Program-made: the position numbers and the translations under genes
NCBI RefSeq assembly: GCF_001305515.1
Contig: NZ_LJYW01000001.1
Coordinates: 3,050,750 to 3,114,749, forward strand
Length of the DNA stretch: 64,000 nt
Reading direction: 5' to 3'
DNA from: Prosthecodimorpha hirschii
GTDB taxonomy: Bacteria > Pseudomonadota > Alphaproteobacteria > Rhizobiales > Ancalomicrobiaceae
The notes under the pieces: model-generated
The model's input: only the letters and a program-made list of their open reading frames with translations
Told to the model about the DNA's origin: nothing
Databases searched by the model: none
Part shown: in pieces, positions 16,635 to 25,860 of the stretch
Layout: each line of letters starts with the position of its first letter
How positions within the stretch are numbered: the first letter of the stretch is position 1

Positions 16635-19064
16635 ATGCCTGCCGCCGCCGACCCGCGCCTGCCCTTTCTCGCCGCCCTGGAGACCAAGACCCTGTGGCTG
16701 GCGACTTGGATGATCCACCACGCCAATCACCTGCGGGATCACGCGGACGGGCTCAAGGTCGGCGGCCACCAGGCCTCCTCGGCCTCGCTGACCACCATCA
16801 TGACGGCACTCTATGGCGCGGTCCTGCGCCCGGAGGACCGCGTTGCGGTGAAGCCGCATGCCTCGCCTGCCTATCACGCGCTGCACTATCTGTTCGGCCG
16901 CCAGTCGGTCGAGAAGATGAAGAATTTCCGTGGCTTCAAGGGCGCGCAGTCGTATCCGTCGCGGACCAAGGACACCGACGACGTCGATTTCTCGACCGGC
17001 TCGGTCGGCCTCGGCGTGGCGCAGACGCTGTTCTCGTCGCTGGTGCAGGACTACATCCGCGCCAAGGGCTGGGGCGGCCAGAGTCCGTCGGGCCGGGAGC
17101 CGGAAGGCAAGATGGTCGCCCTGATCGGCGATGCCGAGATGGACGAGGGCAACATCTACGAGGCCCTGATCGAGGGCTGGAAGCACGGCCTGCGCAACAC
17201 CTGGTGGGTGGTCGACTACAACCGCCAGAGCCTCGACGCGGTCGTGCGCGAAGGGCTCTGGGAGAAGCTCGACGCCATGTTCCGCAATTTCGGCTGGGAC
17301 GTGGTGATCGTGAAATATGGCCGCCTGCAGGAGGCCGCCTTCGCCGAGCCGGGCGGCGCGGCCCTGAGGGCCTGGATCGACGCCTGCCCGAACCAGGACT
17401 ATTCGGCGCTGTGCTTCCAGGGCGGCCCGGCCTGGCGCAAGCGGCTGACCGACGATCTCGGCGACCAGGGCGAGGTTTCCGCGCTGATCGACCGGCGCAG
17501 CGACGCCGAGCTCGCCGCCCTGATGACCAATCTCGGCGGCCACGACCTCGACAGCCTGGTCGAGGCCTTCGAGGCGGCCCGCAGCCACGATCGGCCGACC
17601 TGCTTCATCTGCTACACCGTGAAGGGCATGCACCTGCCCCTGCAGGGCCACAAGGACAACCATGCCGGCCTGATGACGCCGGCGCAGATGGATGTGTTCC
17701 GCGCCGCCCAGAAGGTCCGCCCCGGCCACGAATGGGACCGCTTCGAGGGGCTGGACATCGCGCCGGCCGCCATGGAGCGGTTCATGGCCGGCGTGCCCTT
17801 CTTCGCCTCCGGACCGCGTCGCCGCAAGGCGCCGGTCTACGCCGCTCCGGAAACGCTCAGCTTCACGGCCCAGCCGGTGATGGCGACCCAGCAGGCCTTC
17901 GGGTTGATCATGCACGATCTCGCCCGCTCCGACCTGCCGATCGCCCGGCGCATCGTCACCACCTCGCCTGACGTGACGGTCTCGACCAATCTCGGCGCCT
18001 GGGTCAACCGGCGCGGCCTGTTCGCCCGCGAGAGCATGGCCGACGTGTTCCGCAAGGAGCGCATCCCGTCGACCTTCGCGTGGGATTTCTCACCCGACGG
18101 CCAGCATATGGAACTCGGCATCGCCGAGATGAACCTGTTCATCATGCTGGCCGCGCTCGGGCTCGCCCATTCGATCCACGGCGAGCGGCTGATCCCGATC
18201 GGGACGCTCTACGATCCGTTCATCTATCGCGGCGCCGACGCACTCAACTATGCCTGCTATCAGGATGCCCGCTTCCTGCTGGTCGCGACGCCGTCCGGCA
18301 TCACGCTGGCGCCCGAGGGCGGCGCGCACCAGTCGATCGGCACCCCGCTGATCGGCATGGCGCAGGACGGGCTGGCGGCCTTCGAGCCGGCCTTCGCCGA
18401 CGAACTCGCCGCCATCATGGCCTGGAGCCTCGACTATCTGCAGCGCGACGGCGCCGACGGCGACAACGAGCCGGATCCGGCCACCTGGCTGCGCGACCGG
18501 ACCGGCGGCTCGGTCTATCTGCGCCTCTCCACCCGCCCGCTCGAACAGCCGGTGCGCGCGGCCGATGCGGATTTCCGGCGCGGCGTGGTCGACGGTGCCT
18601 ATTGGCTGCGCAAGCCGGGGCCGAACTGCCAGGTGGTGGTCGCCTATCAGGGCGCGATCGCCCCGGAGGCGATCGAGGCGGTCGGGCTGATGGCGGAGGA
18701 TCGTCGCGATGTCGGCCTGCTCGCGGTGACCTCGGCCGACCGGCTCAATGCCGGCTGGACGGCGGCGAGCCGGGCGCGCGAGCGCGGCCTCGTCCACGCC
18801 CGCTCGCATGTCGAGACCCTGCTCGCCGACCTGCCGCGCGAGGCCGGCATCGTCACCGTGCTCGACGGCCATCCGGCCACGCTCGGCTGGCTCGGCGCGG
18901 TCCATGGCCACCGGACGCGGCCGCTCGGGGTCGAGCATTTCGGTCAGACCGGCACGCTCGCCGACCTCTATCGCCATCACGGCATCGACGCCAACGCGAT
19001 CATGGCCGCCGCGCACGGGCTCGCCCCCGGCCGCCCGATGCGCCACCTGCGCGCGATCGGCTGA
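16635..19064 (+). CDS. Homodimeric 2-oxoacid dehydrogenase E1 / transketolase-like ThDP enzyme (AceE/MdeB type)
   Basis: The 809-residue thiamine-diphosphate enzyme resembles homodimeric pyruvate dehydrogenase E1 (AceE) and the alpha-ketobutyrate dehydrogenase MdeB. Visible features are [10 protein letters not shown] and [11 protein letters not shown] near the N-terminus, the ThDP/Mg motif [17 protein letters not shown], and a transketolase-like central domain (about 440-650) with [11 protein letters not shown] holding the conserved Glu. E. coli AceE is longer (887). No E2 or E3 gene is adjacent. The divergent Lrp regulator suggests control by an amino acid and favours 2-oxobutyrate or a related 2-oxoacid as substrate (inference). 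GAGGA lies nine bases before ATG 16635; an upstream ATG at 16587 is in frame. Confidence 0.85.
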   Translation: MPAAADPRLPFLAALETKTLWLATWMIHHANHLRDHADGLKVGGHQASSASLTTIMTALYGAVLRPEDRVAVKPHASPAYHALHYLFGRQSVEKMKNFRGFKGAQSYPSRTKDTDDVDFSTGSVGLGVAQTLFSSLVQDYIRAKGWGGQSPSGREPEGKMVALIGDAEMDEGNIYEALIEGWKHGLRNTWWVVDYNRQSLDAVVREGLWEKLDAMFRNFGWDVVIVKYGRLQEAAFAEPGGAALRAWIDACPNQDYSALCFQGGPAWRKRLTDDLGDQGEVSALIDRRSDAELAALMTNLGGHDLDSLVEAFEAARSHDRPTCFICYTVKGMHLPLQGHKDNHAGLMTPAQMDVFRAAQKVRPGHEWDRFEGLDIAPAAMERFMAGVPFFASGPRRRKAPVYAAPETLSFTAQPVMATQQAFGLIMHDLARSDLPIARRIVTTSPDVTVSTNLGAWVNRRGLFARESMADVFRKERIPSTFAWDFSPDGQHMELGIAEMNLFIMLAALGLAHSIHGERLIPIGTLYDPFIYRGADALNYACYQDARFLLVATPSGITLAPEGGAHQSIGTPLIGMAQDGLAAFEPAFADELAAIMAWSLDYLQRDGADGDNEPDPATWLRDRTGGSVYLRLSTRPLEQPVRAADADFRRGVVDGAYWLRKPGPNCQVVVAYQGAIAPEAIEAVGLMAEDRRDVGLLAVTSADRLNAGWTAASRARERGLVHARSHVETLLADLPREAGIVTVLDGHPATLGWLGAVHGHRTRPLGVEHFGQTGTLADLYRHHGIDANAIMAAAHGLAPGRPMRHLRAIG

Positions 19065-19072
19065 CGCGGCTG

Positions 19073-19107
19073 ATACCAACGGCCGATCATGCCATGACCG
19101 CCGGTAT
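19073..19107. repeat. Short palindromic derivative of the dispersed repeat
   Basis: ATACCAACGG opens and CCGCCGGTAT closes this 35-bp segment. Its right part (from CGATCATGCCATG to the end) is nearly identical to the reverse complement of the left end of the element at 13617. It lies between the convergent stops of the E1 gene (19064) and the DUF1737 gene (19144), where it can form a hairpin. Confidence 0.7.
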
Positions 19108-19143
19108 GACACGGCGGCCGGCCTCGACCGTCGCGGCGTCGGT

Positions 19144-19350
19144 TCAGTAGTCCGACAGCACGATGTCGTCGCTGTAGTCGACGTCCGGCACGTCCTTGAC
19201 GATCGCCTGACCGCAGATGACCCGGCCCTTGACGGAATCATAGGTCAGAGTCGGATCGCCGGCGAGCTGCCAGCCCCTGTTGAGCGCGGCGGTGACGCGC
19301 TTGCAGAAGGCTGCATCGTCGGGGCCGGTCAGGTAGCGGTAGAGTTTCAT
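19144..19350 (-). CDS. DUF1737 family small protein
   Basis: The 68-residue protein MKLYRYLTGPDDAAFCKRVT... NRGWQLAGDPTLTYD... VICGQAIVKDV matches DUF1737, a short family of unknown function. The pattern GPDDAAFC and the GWQL segment are the family signature. It is probably a small cytosolic alpha/beta protein with no membrane segment or signal peptide. The gene stands alone and is convergent with the E1 gene. Upstream (19351-19495) is 145 bp of non-coding sequence with the inverted repeat GATCGGACGATC. Confidence 0.8.
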   Translation of the reverse strand: MKLYRYLTGPDDAAFCKRVTAALNRGWQLAGDPTLTYDSVKGRVICGQAIVKDVPDVDYSDDIVLSDY

Positions 19351-19495
19351 GTGAAACCTTGGTTAACGGCGTTCGTGGTCCAGCGGACCATCCGACCTGA
19401 AGGGATCGGACGATCCGCTGCATATTTTTGTTTGCGCAAGCTTTTTCCGATCAGAGCGGGCCGCTCTGATCGGACCTTGCTCCAGCCGCCCGGCC

Positions 19496-20386
19496 TCAGG
19501 CCGCCGCAGGCGTGGCGGTCAGACCGCGCACCATGGCGACGGTGCGCTGCGCCATTTCGGCATGCAGCAGTTCGACCATCCGGCCCTCGACGGTGATCAC
19601 GCCCTTGCCGGCATTCTCCGGCAGGGCGAAGGCGGCGATGATCTTCTCGGCCCATTCGACCTCGGTCGCGGTCGGCGAGAAGACCTCGTTGGCGACGGCG
19701 ATCTGCTTGGGATGGATCAGCGTCTTGCCGTCCATGCCGAGATCGCGGCCCTGCGCGCATTCCTCGCGGAAGGCGGCCATATCCTCGAAGTCGTTGAAGA
19801 CGCCGTCGATCACGTCGAGGCCATGGGCGCGGGCGGCCTGAACGGTCTGCGACAGCCAGGTGATCATCGGCAGCCGGCCACGCACGATGCGCGCCCGCGT
19901 CTCCTTGGCCAGATCGTTGGTGCCGAGCACCATGGCGGCGAAGCGCCGGCCGGCCGGGAAGCCGACCGAAGCCGCGATCGCCGCCGCATTCAGGATGCCC
20001 ATCGGGGTTTCCATCATGGCCCAGATGCGCGTCTCGGCCGCGGCCCCGTTCATGTCGAGAAAATCGCCGATCTGGTAGATGTCGTCGGCGAAGGAGACCT
20101 TCGGCACCAGGATGGCGTGCGGGCCTGCCGCCGCGGCGGCCTTCAGGTCGGCCTTGCCCCAGGGCGTATCGAGACCGTTGATCCGGATCACGAGTTCGCG
20201 GTCGCCGTAGCCGCCGTCCTGGACGGCGCGGCAGACCTGCTCGCGGGCGATCTCCTTGGCGTCGGGCGCGACGGCGTCCTCGAGATCGAGGATCAGCGCA
20301 TCGGCCTCGAGCGTCTTGGCCTTTTCAAGCGCACGGGCATTGGAACCCGGCATGTAGAGCACGCTGCGGCGCGGGCGGAAGGTCAT
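19496..20386 (-). CDS. HpcH/HpaI aldolase-citrate lyase family protein (CitE-like CoA ester lyase)
   Basis: The 296-residue TIM-barrel enzyme has the CitE/malyl-CoA lyase pattern: MTFRPRRSVLYMPGSNARALEKAK with the CoA-binding SVLYMPG start, ALILDLEDAVAPDAKE carrying the acidic metal ligand, ELVIRINGLDTPWG, IWAMMETPMGILN with the second acidic ligand, and GKTLIHPKQIAVANEVFSP near the C-terminus. Such enzymes cleave or make malyl-CoA, methylmalyl-CoA, citramalyl-CoA or citryl-CoA. With no citrate lyase partner subunits alongside, a stand-alone malyl-CoA-type lyase is most likely. The start at 20386 places SVLYMPG near residue 8, as in the family. Confidence 0.88.
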   Translation of the reverse strand: MTFRPRRSVLYMPGSNARALEKAKTLEADALILDLEDAVAPDAKEIAREQVCRAVQDGGYGDRELVIRINGLDTPWGKADLKAAAAAGPHAILVPKVSFADDIYQIGDFLDMNGAAAETRIWAMMETPMGILNAAAIAASVGFPAGRRFAAMVLGTNDLAKETRARIVRGRLPMITWLSQTVQAARAHGLDVIDGVFNDFEDMAAFREECAQGRDLGMDGKTLIHPKQIAVANEVFSPTATEVEWAEKIIAAFALPENAGKGVITVEGRMVELLHAEMAQRTVAMVRGLTATPAAA

Positions 20387-20518
20387 CGTCGGCGCTCCGG
20401 ACACGATCATCCGGCCGAAAGTAGAGCCGACCGCTCGTTCCCGCAATGCACCATTGGGATGCCGGCCATCGGACGTGACGGGCCCCGCAGCCCGGGCGGG
20501 CGGCGGGGCCGACAGGCG

Positions 20519-21670
20519 TCACCCGGCACGCCGCTGGTTGTTGAGAGCGGCGACGTTGTCGCGGATCTGGGCCGTATAGTCGTCGATGGTCCGGGCCATG
20601 ACATGGGTCTGCTGGGACACGCTGTTGACCCGGCTGGCGATCTCCTGCGTGGCGCCGTTCTGCTGGGCGATGGCGGCGGCGATGCCGGCCGCGATCTCGC
20701 GGGCGTGACCGGTGACGGTGGTGATCTCCTTGATCGCCGCGGCCGCGCGCTGCGCCTCCTGCTCGAAGCCGGCCAGCTGGGTGGCGATTTCCTGCGTGGC
20801 GCGTCCCGACTGGGTGGCGAGCGCCTTGACCTCGTTGGCGACGACCGCGAAGCCGCGGCCGAACTCGCCGGCGCGCGCCGCTTCGATCGTGGCGTTCAGC
20901 GCGAGCAGATTGGTCTGGCCGGCGATGCCTTCGATCAGCTTCAGCACGTCGGTGATCCGCGCGACCGAAGCCACCAGGGTCTCGACGATCTGGGCGGTGA
21001 CGCCGGCATGCTCCGACGCCTTGGTGGAGGCGATGGCGGAATCGTTGACCTTGCCCGAGATCTCGCCGATCGACGCGGCCAGTTGCTCGGTCGCCGAAGC
21101 GATCGTCTGCACGTTGCCGGCCGCCTCCGCCGCCGCGCCGCCGATCGCCTGGCTCATCGTGCCGGCCAGATCGGACACCTTGCTCTGCAGTGCGACCTGC
21201 TCGCGGGCCCGCAATTCGCCGACTTTCTGATCGTGAATGTCGATCAGCGACCCGCAGGCCCGAAGCGGGATGCCGCTGGAATCGCGCGTGACGCCGCCGA
21301 CGGCGCGGAACCAGCGATAGCTGCCGTCCTTGACCTTCAGCCGGTAGGACACGTCGTAGCCGGTGCGGCCGCTGCGATCGTCCATGCAGGCCATGAAGGC
21401 ATTGAAGGTGGCCGCGGAATCGTCGGGATGCAGGCGGTCCGCCCAGGAGCCGACCAGATCCGGGAAGCCGTAGGTGTCGTCCGGCGCGAAGCCGCACAGC
21501 CGGCGGAACTCCTCCGACCAGCGCCACTTGCTGTCGCGGCTCATCGGGTCGCCATTGACCAGGACCACATCCCAAAGGCCGATGCCCGCATGGCGGCTCA
21601 GAAGCGACCAGAGTTCCTGATAGTCGTTGTCGACCGACTGGTCCTTCTTCGCAAAAAAGAGCAGTGCCAT
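20519..21670 (-). CDS. Soluble PAS-domain methyl-accepting chemotaxis protein
   Basis: The 383-residue chemoreceptor lacks membrane helices. A PAS domain of the PAS_3 kind occupies about residues 15-150 ([36 protein letters not shown]). The signalling domain (about 165-380) is a long coiled coil with the hairpin tip [24 protein letters not shown], the receptor-CheA/CheW contact. It probably senses a cytoplasmic redox or metabolic cue in a cytoplasmic array. No che genes lie nearby. GGAGG lies six bases before ATG 21670. Confidence 0.92.
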   Translation of the reverse strand: MALLFFAKKDQSVDNDYQELWSLLSRHAGIGLWDVVLVNGDPMSRDSKWRWSEEFRRLCGFAPDDTYGFPDLVGSWADRLHPDDSAATFNAFMACMDDRSGRTGYDVSYRLKVKDGSYRWFRAVGGVTRDSSGIPLRACGSLIDIHDQKVGELRAREQVALQSKVSDLAGTMSQAIGGAAAEAAGNVQTIASATEQLAASIGEISGKVNDSAIASTKASEHAGVTAQIVETLVASVARITDVLKLIEGIAGQTNLLALNATIEAARAGEFGRGFAVVANEVKALATQSGRATQEIATQLAGFEQEAQRAAAAIKEITTVTGHAREIAAGIAAAIAQQNGATQEIASRVNSVSQQTHVMARTIDDYTAQIRDNVAALNNQRRAG

Positions 21671-21866
21671 GTTTCCTCCGGGGGGCGGCTCTTGCATCCC
21701 GCCTGTTGTCGGTCCGACGTTCGGATCGCGTCCAAGTCTCCCTCGGCTCCGAAACCCGCGCGATGCGTCGATCACCGGCGCGCTGCGCCGAGGCGCAGAC
21801 CGCTGCCCGTGCGGCGCACCGCCATTCGGGTTGGGGAGAGATCCGTTACGTTTCAGATCGTTGTCG

Positions 21867-21895
21867 ATATTGTTTAAGGTGTCGTAAAATTTCAA
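21867..21895 (-). promoter_or_regulatory. Candidate sigma-70 promoter for the chemoreceptor gene
   Basis: Read on the minus strand, TTGAAA (21895-21890) and CAATAT (21872-21867) are 17 bp apart in a locally AT-rich stretch, about 200 bp before the chemoreceptor start. The -35 is a 5 of 6 match and the -10 is weak. The whole 333-bp divergent region 21671-22003 has no gene. Confidence 0.35.
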
Positions 21896-22003
21896 AAAAT
21901 TGCACTTTTTCGATCGACGCAGCCGATCGATCTTGAAAGACATCACCGGCCCGGAAGACGAGCGACCGGCCGGCACTCCGGATATCTTCAGAGGAACACC
22001 CGC

Positions 22004-22396
22004 ATGCCCATCGCCTTCCACATGATCGCCGGAGCGCCGGAACCGGTCGCGACCTTCAGCCATGCGACCGAGATCGACGGCTGGGTCTTCGTCACCGGCC
22101 AGATGCCGACCATACCCGGCCGACCCGACGACCCGCTCGCCGAGGGAATTGCGGCGCAGACCGTGCAGGTCATGGAAAACCTGAAGACAGTCTTGGGCGG
22201 GCTCGGCCTGACGCTCGCCGACGTCACCATGGCGCGCGCCTACCTCCTGCATTTCGATCGCGACTACGCGGCCTTCAATGCGGTCTACAAGGGCTTCTTT
22301 GCAGAAGGAAAGCTGCCGGCCCGCACCTGCGTCGGCGTCTCCGGGCTGGCCAAGGGTGCGCTGGTCGAGGTCGATCTGATCGCCCGGCGGGGGTGA
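22004..22396 (+). CDS. RidA/YjgF-family enamine/imine deaminase-like protein
   Basis: The 130-residue protein is a RidA/YER057c/UK114 member: an early strand [17 protein letters not shown], then [20 protein letters not shown], and the signature [24 protein letters not shown], including the Arg that binds the substrate carboxylate in RidA. RidA hydrolyses reactive 2-aminoacrylate and related enamines and usually forms trimers. The gene is monocistronic, with GAGG before the ATG and convergence on leuC. It could belong to a RidA paralogue subfamily with another substrate. Confidence 0.88.
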   Translation: MPIAFHMIAGAPEPVATFSHATEIDGWVFVTGQMPTIPGRPDDPLAEGIAAQTVQVMENLKTVLGGLGLTLADVTMARAYLLHFDRDYAAFNAVYKGFFAEGKLPARTCVGVSGLAKGALVEVDLIARRG

Positions 22397-22520
22397 CGGG
22401 CGAGGTCCTCGCCGGCCCGGCGGCATGGCGCGGCGCGCGGCGGCAAGGCCCGCATACCCCCGGCCGGCGGCGCGGATGCGCGCGCCGCGGATGCTCGGCC
22501 CCTCCCCCGGGCCACACATG

Positions 22521-22551
22521 AAAAGAGCGCCCGGACGGATCCGGGCGCTCT
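22521..22551 (-). terminator. Intrinsic terminator of leuC
   Basis: Read on the minus strand, a perfect 12-bp stem AGAGCGCCCGGA / TCCGGGCGCTCT (22551-22524) with loop TCCG is followed by TTTCATG. It lies 25 bp beyond the leuC stop. The stem could also act for the convergent ridA-like gene, but that side lacks a T-run. Confidence 0.85.
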
Positions 22552-22575
22552 CGAACGGTCGGCAACTGGCTTCGA

Positions 22576-23982
22576 TCAGCCGAGCGTGCGGATGTCCACG
22601 AAGCGGCCGGCGATCGCGGCGGCGGCGGCCATCGCGGGCGAGACCAGGTGGGTGCGGCCCTTGAAGCCCTGGCGGCCTTCGAAATTGCGGTTCGAGGTCG
22701 AGGCACAGCGCTCGCCCGGATCGAGCCGGTCGGCATTCATGGCCAGACACATGGAACAGCCCGGCTCGCGCCATTCGAAGCCGGCCGCCTTGAAGATCGC
22801 GTCCAGGCCCTCGGCCTCGGCCTGCGCCTTCACCAGGCCGGAGCCCGGCACGATCATGGCGAGCTTGATCGACGGGGCGACGGTCTTGCCGGCGACCATG
22901 GTGGCGACGGTGCGCAGATCCTCGATGCGGCCGTTGGTGCAGGAGCCGATGAAGATCTTGTCGAGCGGGATATCGGTGATCGGGGTGCCGGGCTTCAGGC
23001 CCATATAGTCGAGTGCGCGGCGCTTGGAGCTGCGCTTGTTCTCGTCGGCGATCGCTTCGGGGTCCGGCACCGTACCGGTCACCGCGACCACGTCCTCGGG
23101 GCTGGTGCCCCAGGAGACGATCGGCGGCAGGTTGGCGGCGTCGAGGCGGATTTCCTTGTCGAAATGCGCGCCCTCGTCGGAGAACAGCGTCTTCCAATAG
23201 GCGAGCGCCTGCTCGAGCTGCTCGCCCGTGGGCGCCTTCGGCTTGCCGAGGATATACGCGAAGGTCTTCTCGTCCGGCGCGATCAGGCCCGCCCGCGCGC
23301 CGCCCTCGATCGACATGTTGCAGACCGTCATGCGGCCTTCCATCGACAGCGAGCGGATCGCCTCGCCGGCATATTCGATGACGTGGCCGGTGCCGCCGGC
23401 GGTGCCGATCTCGCCGATGATGGCCAGGATGATGTCCTTGGCGCCGACGCCTTCGGGCAGCTGCCCATCGACGATGACGCGCATGTTCTTCGCCTTGTTC
23501 TGCACCAGCGTCTGGGTGGCGAGCACATGCTCGACCTCGGACGTGCCGATGCCGTGGGCGAGCGCCCCGAAGGCGCCGTGGGTCGAGGTGTGGCTGTCGC
23601 CGCACACGATGGTCATGCCCGGCAGGGTGAAGCCCTGTTCGGGGCCGACGACATGGACGATGCCCTGCCGGCTGTCGAGCTCGTTGTAGTACTCGACGCC
23701 GAACTCCTCGGCATTGCGCGCCAGGGTCGCCACCTGCAGGGCGCTCTCCGGATCGTCGATGCCGTGGCTGCGGTCGGTGGTCGGCACGTTGTGGTCGACG
23801 ACCGCCAGCGTCTTCTGCGGCGCGTGGACCTTGCGATGGGCGACGCGCAGGCCCTCGAAGGCCTGCGGGCTGGTGACCTCGTGCACCAGATGACGGTCGA
23901 TATAGAGAAGGCAGGTTCCATCCGGCTGGGTGTCGACGACGTGATCGTCCCAGATCTTGTCGTAGAGGGTGCGCGGGGCCAT
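22576..23982 (-). CDS. leuC: 3-isopropylmalate dehydratase large subunit
   Basis: The 468-residue protein is the [4Fe-4S] large subunit of isopropylmalate isomerase in leucine synthesis; it works with LeuD, which is not in this window. It begins [15 protein letters not shown] and ends with the [17 protein letters not shown] segment typical of LeuC. Cluster ligands are visible in [12 protein letters not shown] and in [11 protein letters not shown]. The substrate loop [31 protein letters not shown] is present (quoted in part only). The ATG at 23982 has GGAGACGAAGG upstream. A strong terminator follows, so it is transcribed alone, as is common in Rhizobiales. Confidence 0.96.
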   Translation of the reverse strand: MAPRTLYDKIWDDHVVDTQPDGTCLLYIDRHLVHEVTSPQAFEGLRVAHRKVHAPQKTLAVVDHNVPTTDRSHGIDDPESALQVATLARNAEEFGVEYYNELDSRQGIVHVVGPEQGFTLPGMTIVCGDSHTSTHGAFGALAHGIGTSEVEHVLATQTLVQNKAKNMRVIVDGQLPEGVGAKDIILAIIGEIGTAGGTGHVIEYAGEAIRSLSMEGRMTVCNMSIEGGARAGLIAPDEKTFAYILGKPKAPTGEQLEQALAYWKTLFSDEGAHFDKEIRLDAANLPPIVSWGTSPEDVVAVTGTVPDPEAIADENKRSSKRRALDYMGLKPGTPITDIPLDKIFIGSCTNGRIEDLRTVATMVAGKTVAPSIKLAMIVPGSGLVKAQAEAEGLDAIFKAAGFEWREPGCSMCLAMNADRLDPGERCASTSNRNFEGRQGFKGRTHLVSPAMAAAAAIAGRFVDIRTLG

Positions 23983-24292
23983 GCCTTCGTCTCCGTACGG
24001 TCGCTCGCCCGGCCGGCTCTGATGTCGCTCGGGCGTCATAGGGTCGGGCGTGAATACCTGAAACCGACCGCGGACGGAAGTCAAAGTCGCGCCTTCCATG
24101 CGCATGACGAGCCTGCATCCGATGCCGGCGCACCGGTCCGCCGATCGGCCCGCGCTGCCCTGGCCCCGCCCGGGCCCCCGCAAAATCCCGCATGAACCGT
24201 TCGTGAACCACGTCTCCTAGGCAATATTCAAGTTCTGTCGTTTACTGAATGTGCCGGAAGGTCTTTTGACCGGGACGCTTTCGGAGGGAGTC
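23983..24292. other. Non-coding divergent region between leuC and the L,D-transpeptidase gene
   Basis: The 310 bp between the two divergent starts hold the promoters of both genes. No convincing -35/-10 pair, operator or RNA structure stands out. Around 24190-24250 the sequence is less GC-rich than its surroundings (GCAATATTCAAGTTC, GTTTACTGAATG), a plausible promoter zone for the plus-strand gene. Confidence 0.5.
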
Positions 24293-24805
24293 ATGCGTAT
24301 TTCACATCTTCGCAAGGTCTTGGCCGGTGCCGTGCTGCTGGCCGCTTTCGCCTTCGCACCGGCGGCCGTCGCGGGCGACACGGTCGCATTCGATTCGAGC
24401 TATGCCGCCGGCACCATCGTCATCAAGACGGGCGAGCGGAAGCTCTATTATGTCACCGGTCAGGGCCAGGCGATCCGCTACCCGATCGCGGTCGGCATGC
24501 CGGGCCGCGAATGGACCGGCACCAACACGGTGGCGCGCAAGGAGGTCAACCCGACCTGGCAGCCCCCGGCCGCCGTCCGGGCCGACAAGCCCGGCCTGCC
24601 GAGCCTGATCCCGCCGGGGCCGTCGAACCCGCTCGGACCGCGCGCGATGGTGCTGGCCTGGGGCGAATACGCCATCCACGGCACGAACAAGCGCAGCTCG
24701 ATCGGCACCCGCGCCTCCTACGGCTGCATCCGCATGTACAACGAGCATGTCGTCGAGTTGTTCGACCGCGTCTCGGTCGGAACGCCGGTCGTCGTCCTGC
24801 GCTGA
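24293..24805 (+). CDS. L,D-transpeptidase (YkuD domain), secreted
   Basis: The 170-residue protein has a signal peptide (about residues 1-28, AAVAG) and a YkuD domain. The active site is visible as His129 in IHGTNKRSSIGTR and Cys145 in SYGCIRMYN. Such enzymes make 3-3 cross-links in peptidoglycan or attach proteins to it, in the periplasm. No LysM or other binding domain is present. The ATG at 24293 follows GGAGGGAG. It stands upstream of a cytochrome c gene in the same direction, with 131 bp between, so co-transcription is possible but not evident. Confidence 0.93.
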   Translation: MRISHLRKVLAGAVLLAAFAFAPAAVAGDTVAFDSSYAAGTIVIKTGERKLYYVTGQGQAIRYPIAVGMPGREWTGTNTVARKEVNPTWQPPAAVRADKPGLPSLIPPGPSNPLGPRAMVLAWGEYAIHGTNKRSSIGTRASYGCIRMYNEHVVELFDRVSVGTPVVVLR

Positions 24806-24936
24806 CGGTCCCAACCGCGCGACCCCCGTATTAATTCAGATGACCGCCCGCGGGTCGGTGGCTAGGCTGGTGAGCCAAGCCCCGGCAGCGGGCGGTGCGC
24901 CCAGCGGCGGGCGGTTCTGTTTCGAGGAGGAAGCGC

Positions 24937-25263
24937 ATGCGTCGATGGTGTCTTGCGGGTCTGACGGCCGCTCTCGCACTGGCGACCGTCCCGGCCGGCG
25001 CCGCCGGGCCGGACGCTGCCAACGGCGCGCGGCTGGCCAAGCGCTGGTGCGCGGAATGCCATGTCGTCGCGCCCGGGCAGGCCCAGGCCAGTGCCGATGT
25101 GCCGGCCTTCTCGGCCATCGCGGCCGACCCGGCCAAGACGGTCGAGCTGCTGACGACCGTGCTGACGGTGCCCGAAAAGGCGCATACCCGCATGCAGAAC
25201 CTGAATCTGTCGCGCGTCGAGATCGCCGACCTGATCGCCTACATCAAGACCCAGAAGCCCTGA
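24937..25263 (+). CDS. Small periplasmic class I cytochrome c
   Basis: The 108-residue protein has a signal peptide (about 1-24) and one haem site, CAECH at residues 38-42, which binds haem covalently after export by the Ccm system. A Met in AHTRMQNL (near residue 90) is a likely distal ligand. The C-terminal helix IADLIAYIKTQKP is typical of class I cytochromes. It could carry electrons between respiratory enzymes. No oxidase or dehydrogenase gene lies beside it. GAGGAGG lies just before ATG 24937. The end overlaps the convergent HPP gene by 20 bp. Confidence 0.88.
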   Translation: MRRWCLAGLTAALALATVPAGAAGPDAANGARLAKRWCAECHVVAPGQAQASADVPAFSAIAADPAKTVELLTTVLTVPEKAHTRMQNLNLSRVEIADLIAYIKTQKP

Positions 25264-25774
25264 CGGATCCGCGGCCGAAGCGATAGAGCCAGGCCGCAGC
25301 CGCAACCACGACCGCGCCGATCGCCACCGAGGCGACCGCCGTCGCCGGATCCGCGCCGACGATCAGGATCGGATCGCCGCCGGCGGGTGGCTGCATGCAA
25401 TGCAGCGCCTGCATGACCACGATCGAAAGGCCGACCGCGACGGCCGCGGCCCAGGGCGAAGGACCGAGCAGGGCGGCGACGGCCCATCCGGTCAGGCTCG
25501 AGACGGCGTGACCGGCCAGGATGACGCGCGGGCGGGCGAAAGCGCTGTCGGGCAGCAGGAAGGCGACGATCACGGTCGAGCCGAGCGAGGACGCGAGGTG
25601 GCCGATGCCGGTCGCGCTCTGCAACGCGACGATCGCCGTCAGGCACAATCCGGCCAGGACCGCAGCCCGGGCCGCCGCGCCGACCCCGGTCGGAACGGCA
25701 ACAAGATCACGCAGGCGGAAGAGCGTTCTCGCCGTCCGGGACGGCCCATGGGTGTCGGTCATGGCGCCGATCAT
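25244..25774 (-). CDS. HPP-family integral membrane protein
   Basis: The 176-residue protein has four or five hydrophobic segments (about 35-55, 60-80, 90-110, 115-135, 145-170) and the HPP signature in the form MQPPAGGDPIL. HPP proteins are inner-membrane proteins; some plant and cyanobacterial members carry nitrite, but most have no known role. This one lacks the C-terminal CBS pair found in some relatives. ATG 25774 is used; ATG 25762 would give 172 residues. It converges on, and overlaps, the cytochrome c gene by 20 bp. Confidence 0.8.
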   Translation of the reverse strand: MIGAMTDTHGPSRTARTLFRLRDLVAVPTGVGAAARAAVLAGLCLTAIVALQSATGIGHLASSLGSTVIVAFLLPDSAFARPRVILAGHAVSSLTGWAVAALLGPSPWAAAVAVGLSIVVMQALHCMQPPAGGDPILIVGADPATAVASVAIGAVVVAAAAWLYRFGRGSVRASGS

Positions 25775-25860
25775 GCACGATCCCGGCCACGATCGTCACC
25801 GGCCCGGATGCCCGATCGACGCATGGCCGCCCTGTCGGGCGACGCCCACAAAGGCGCTGG

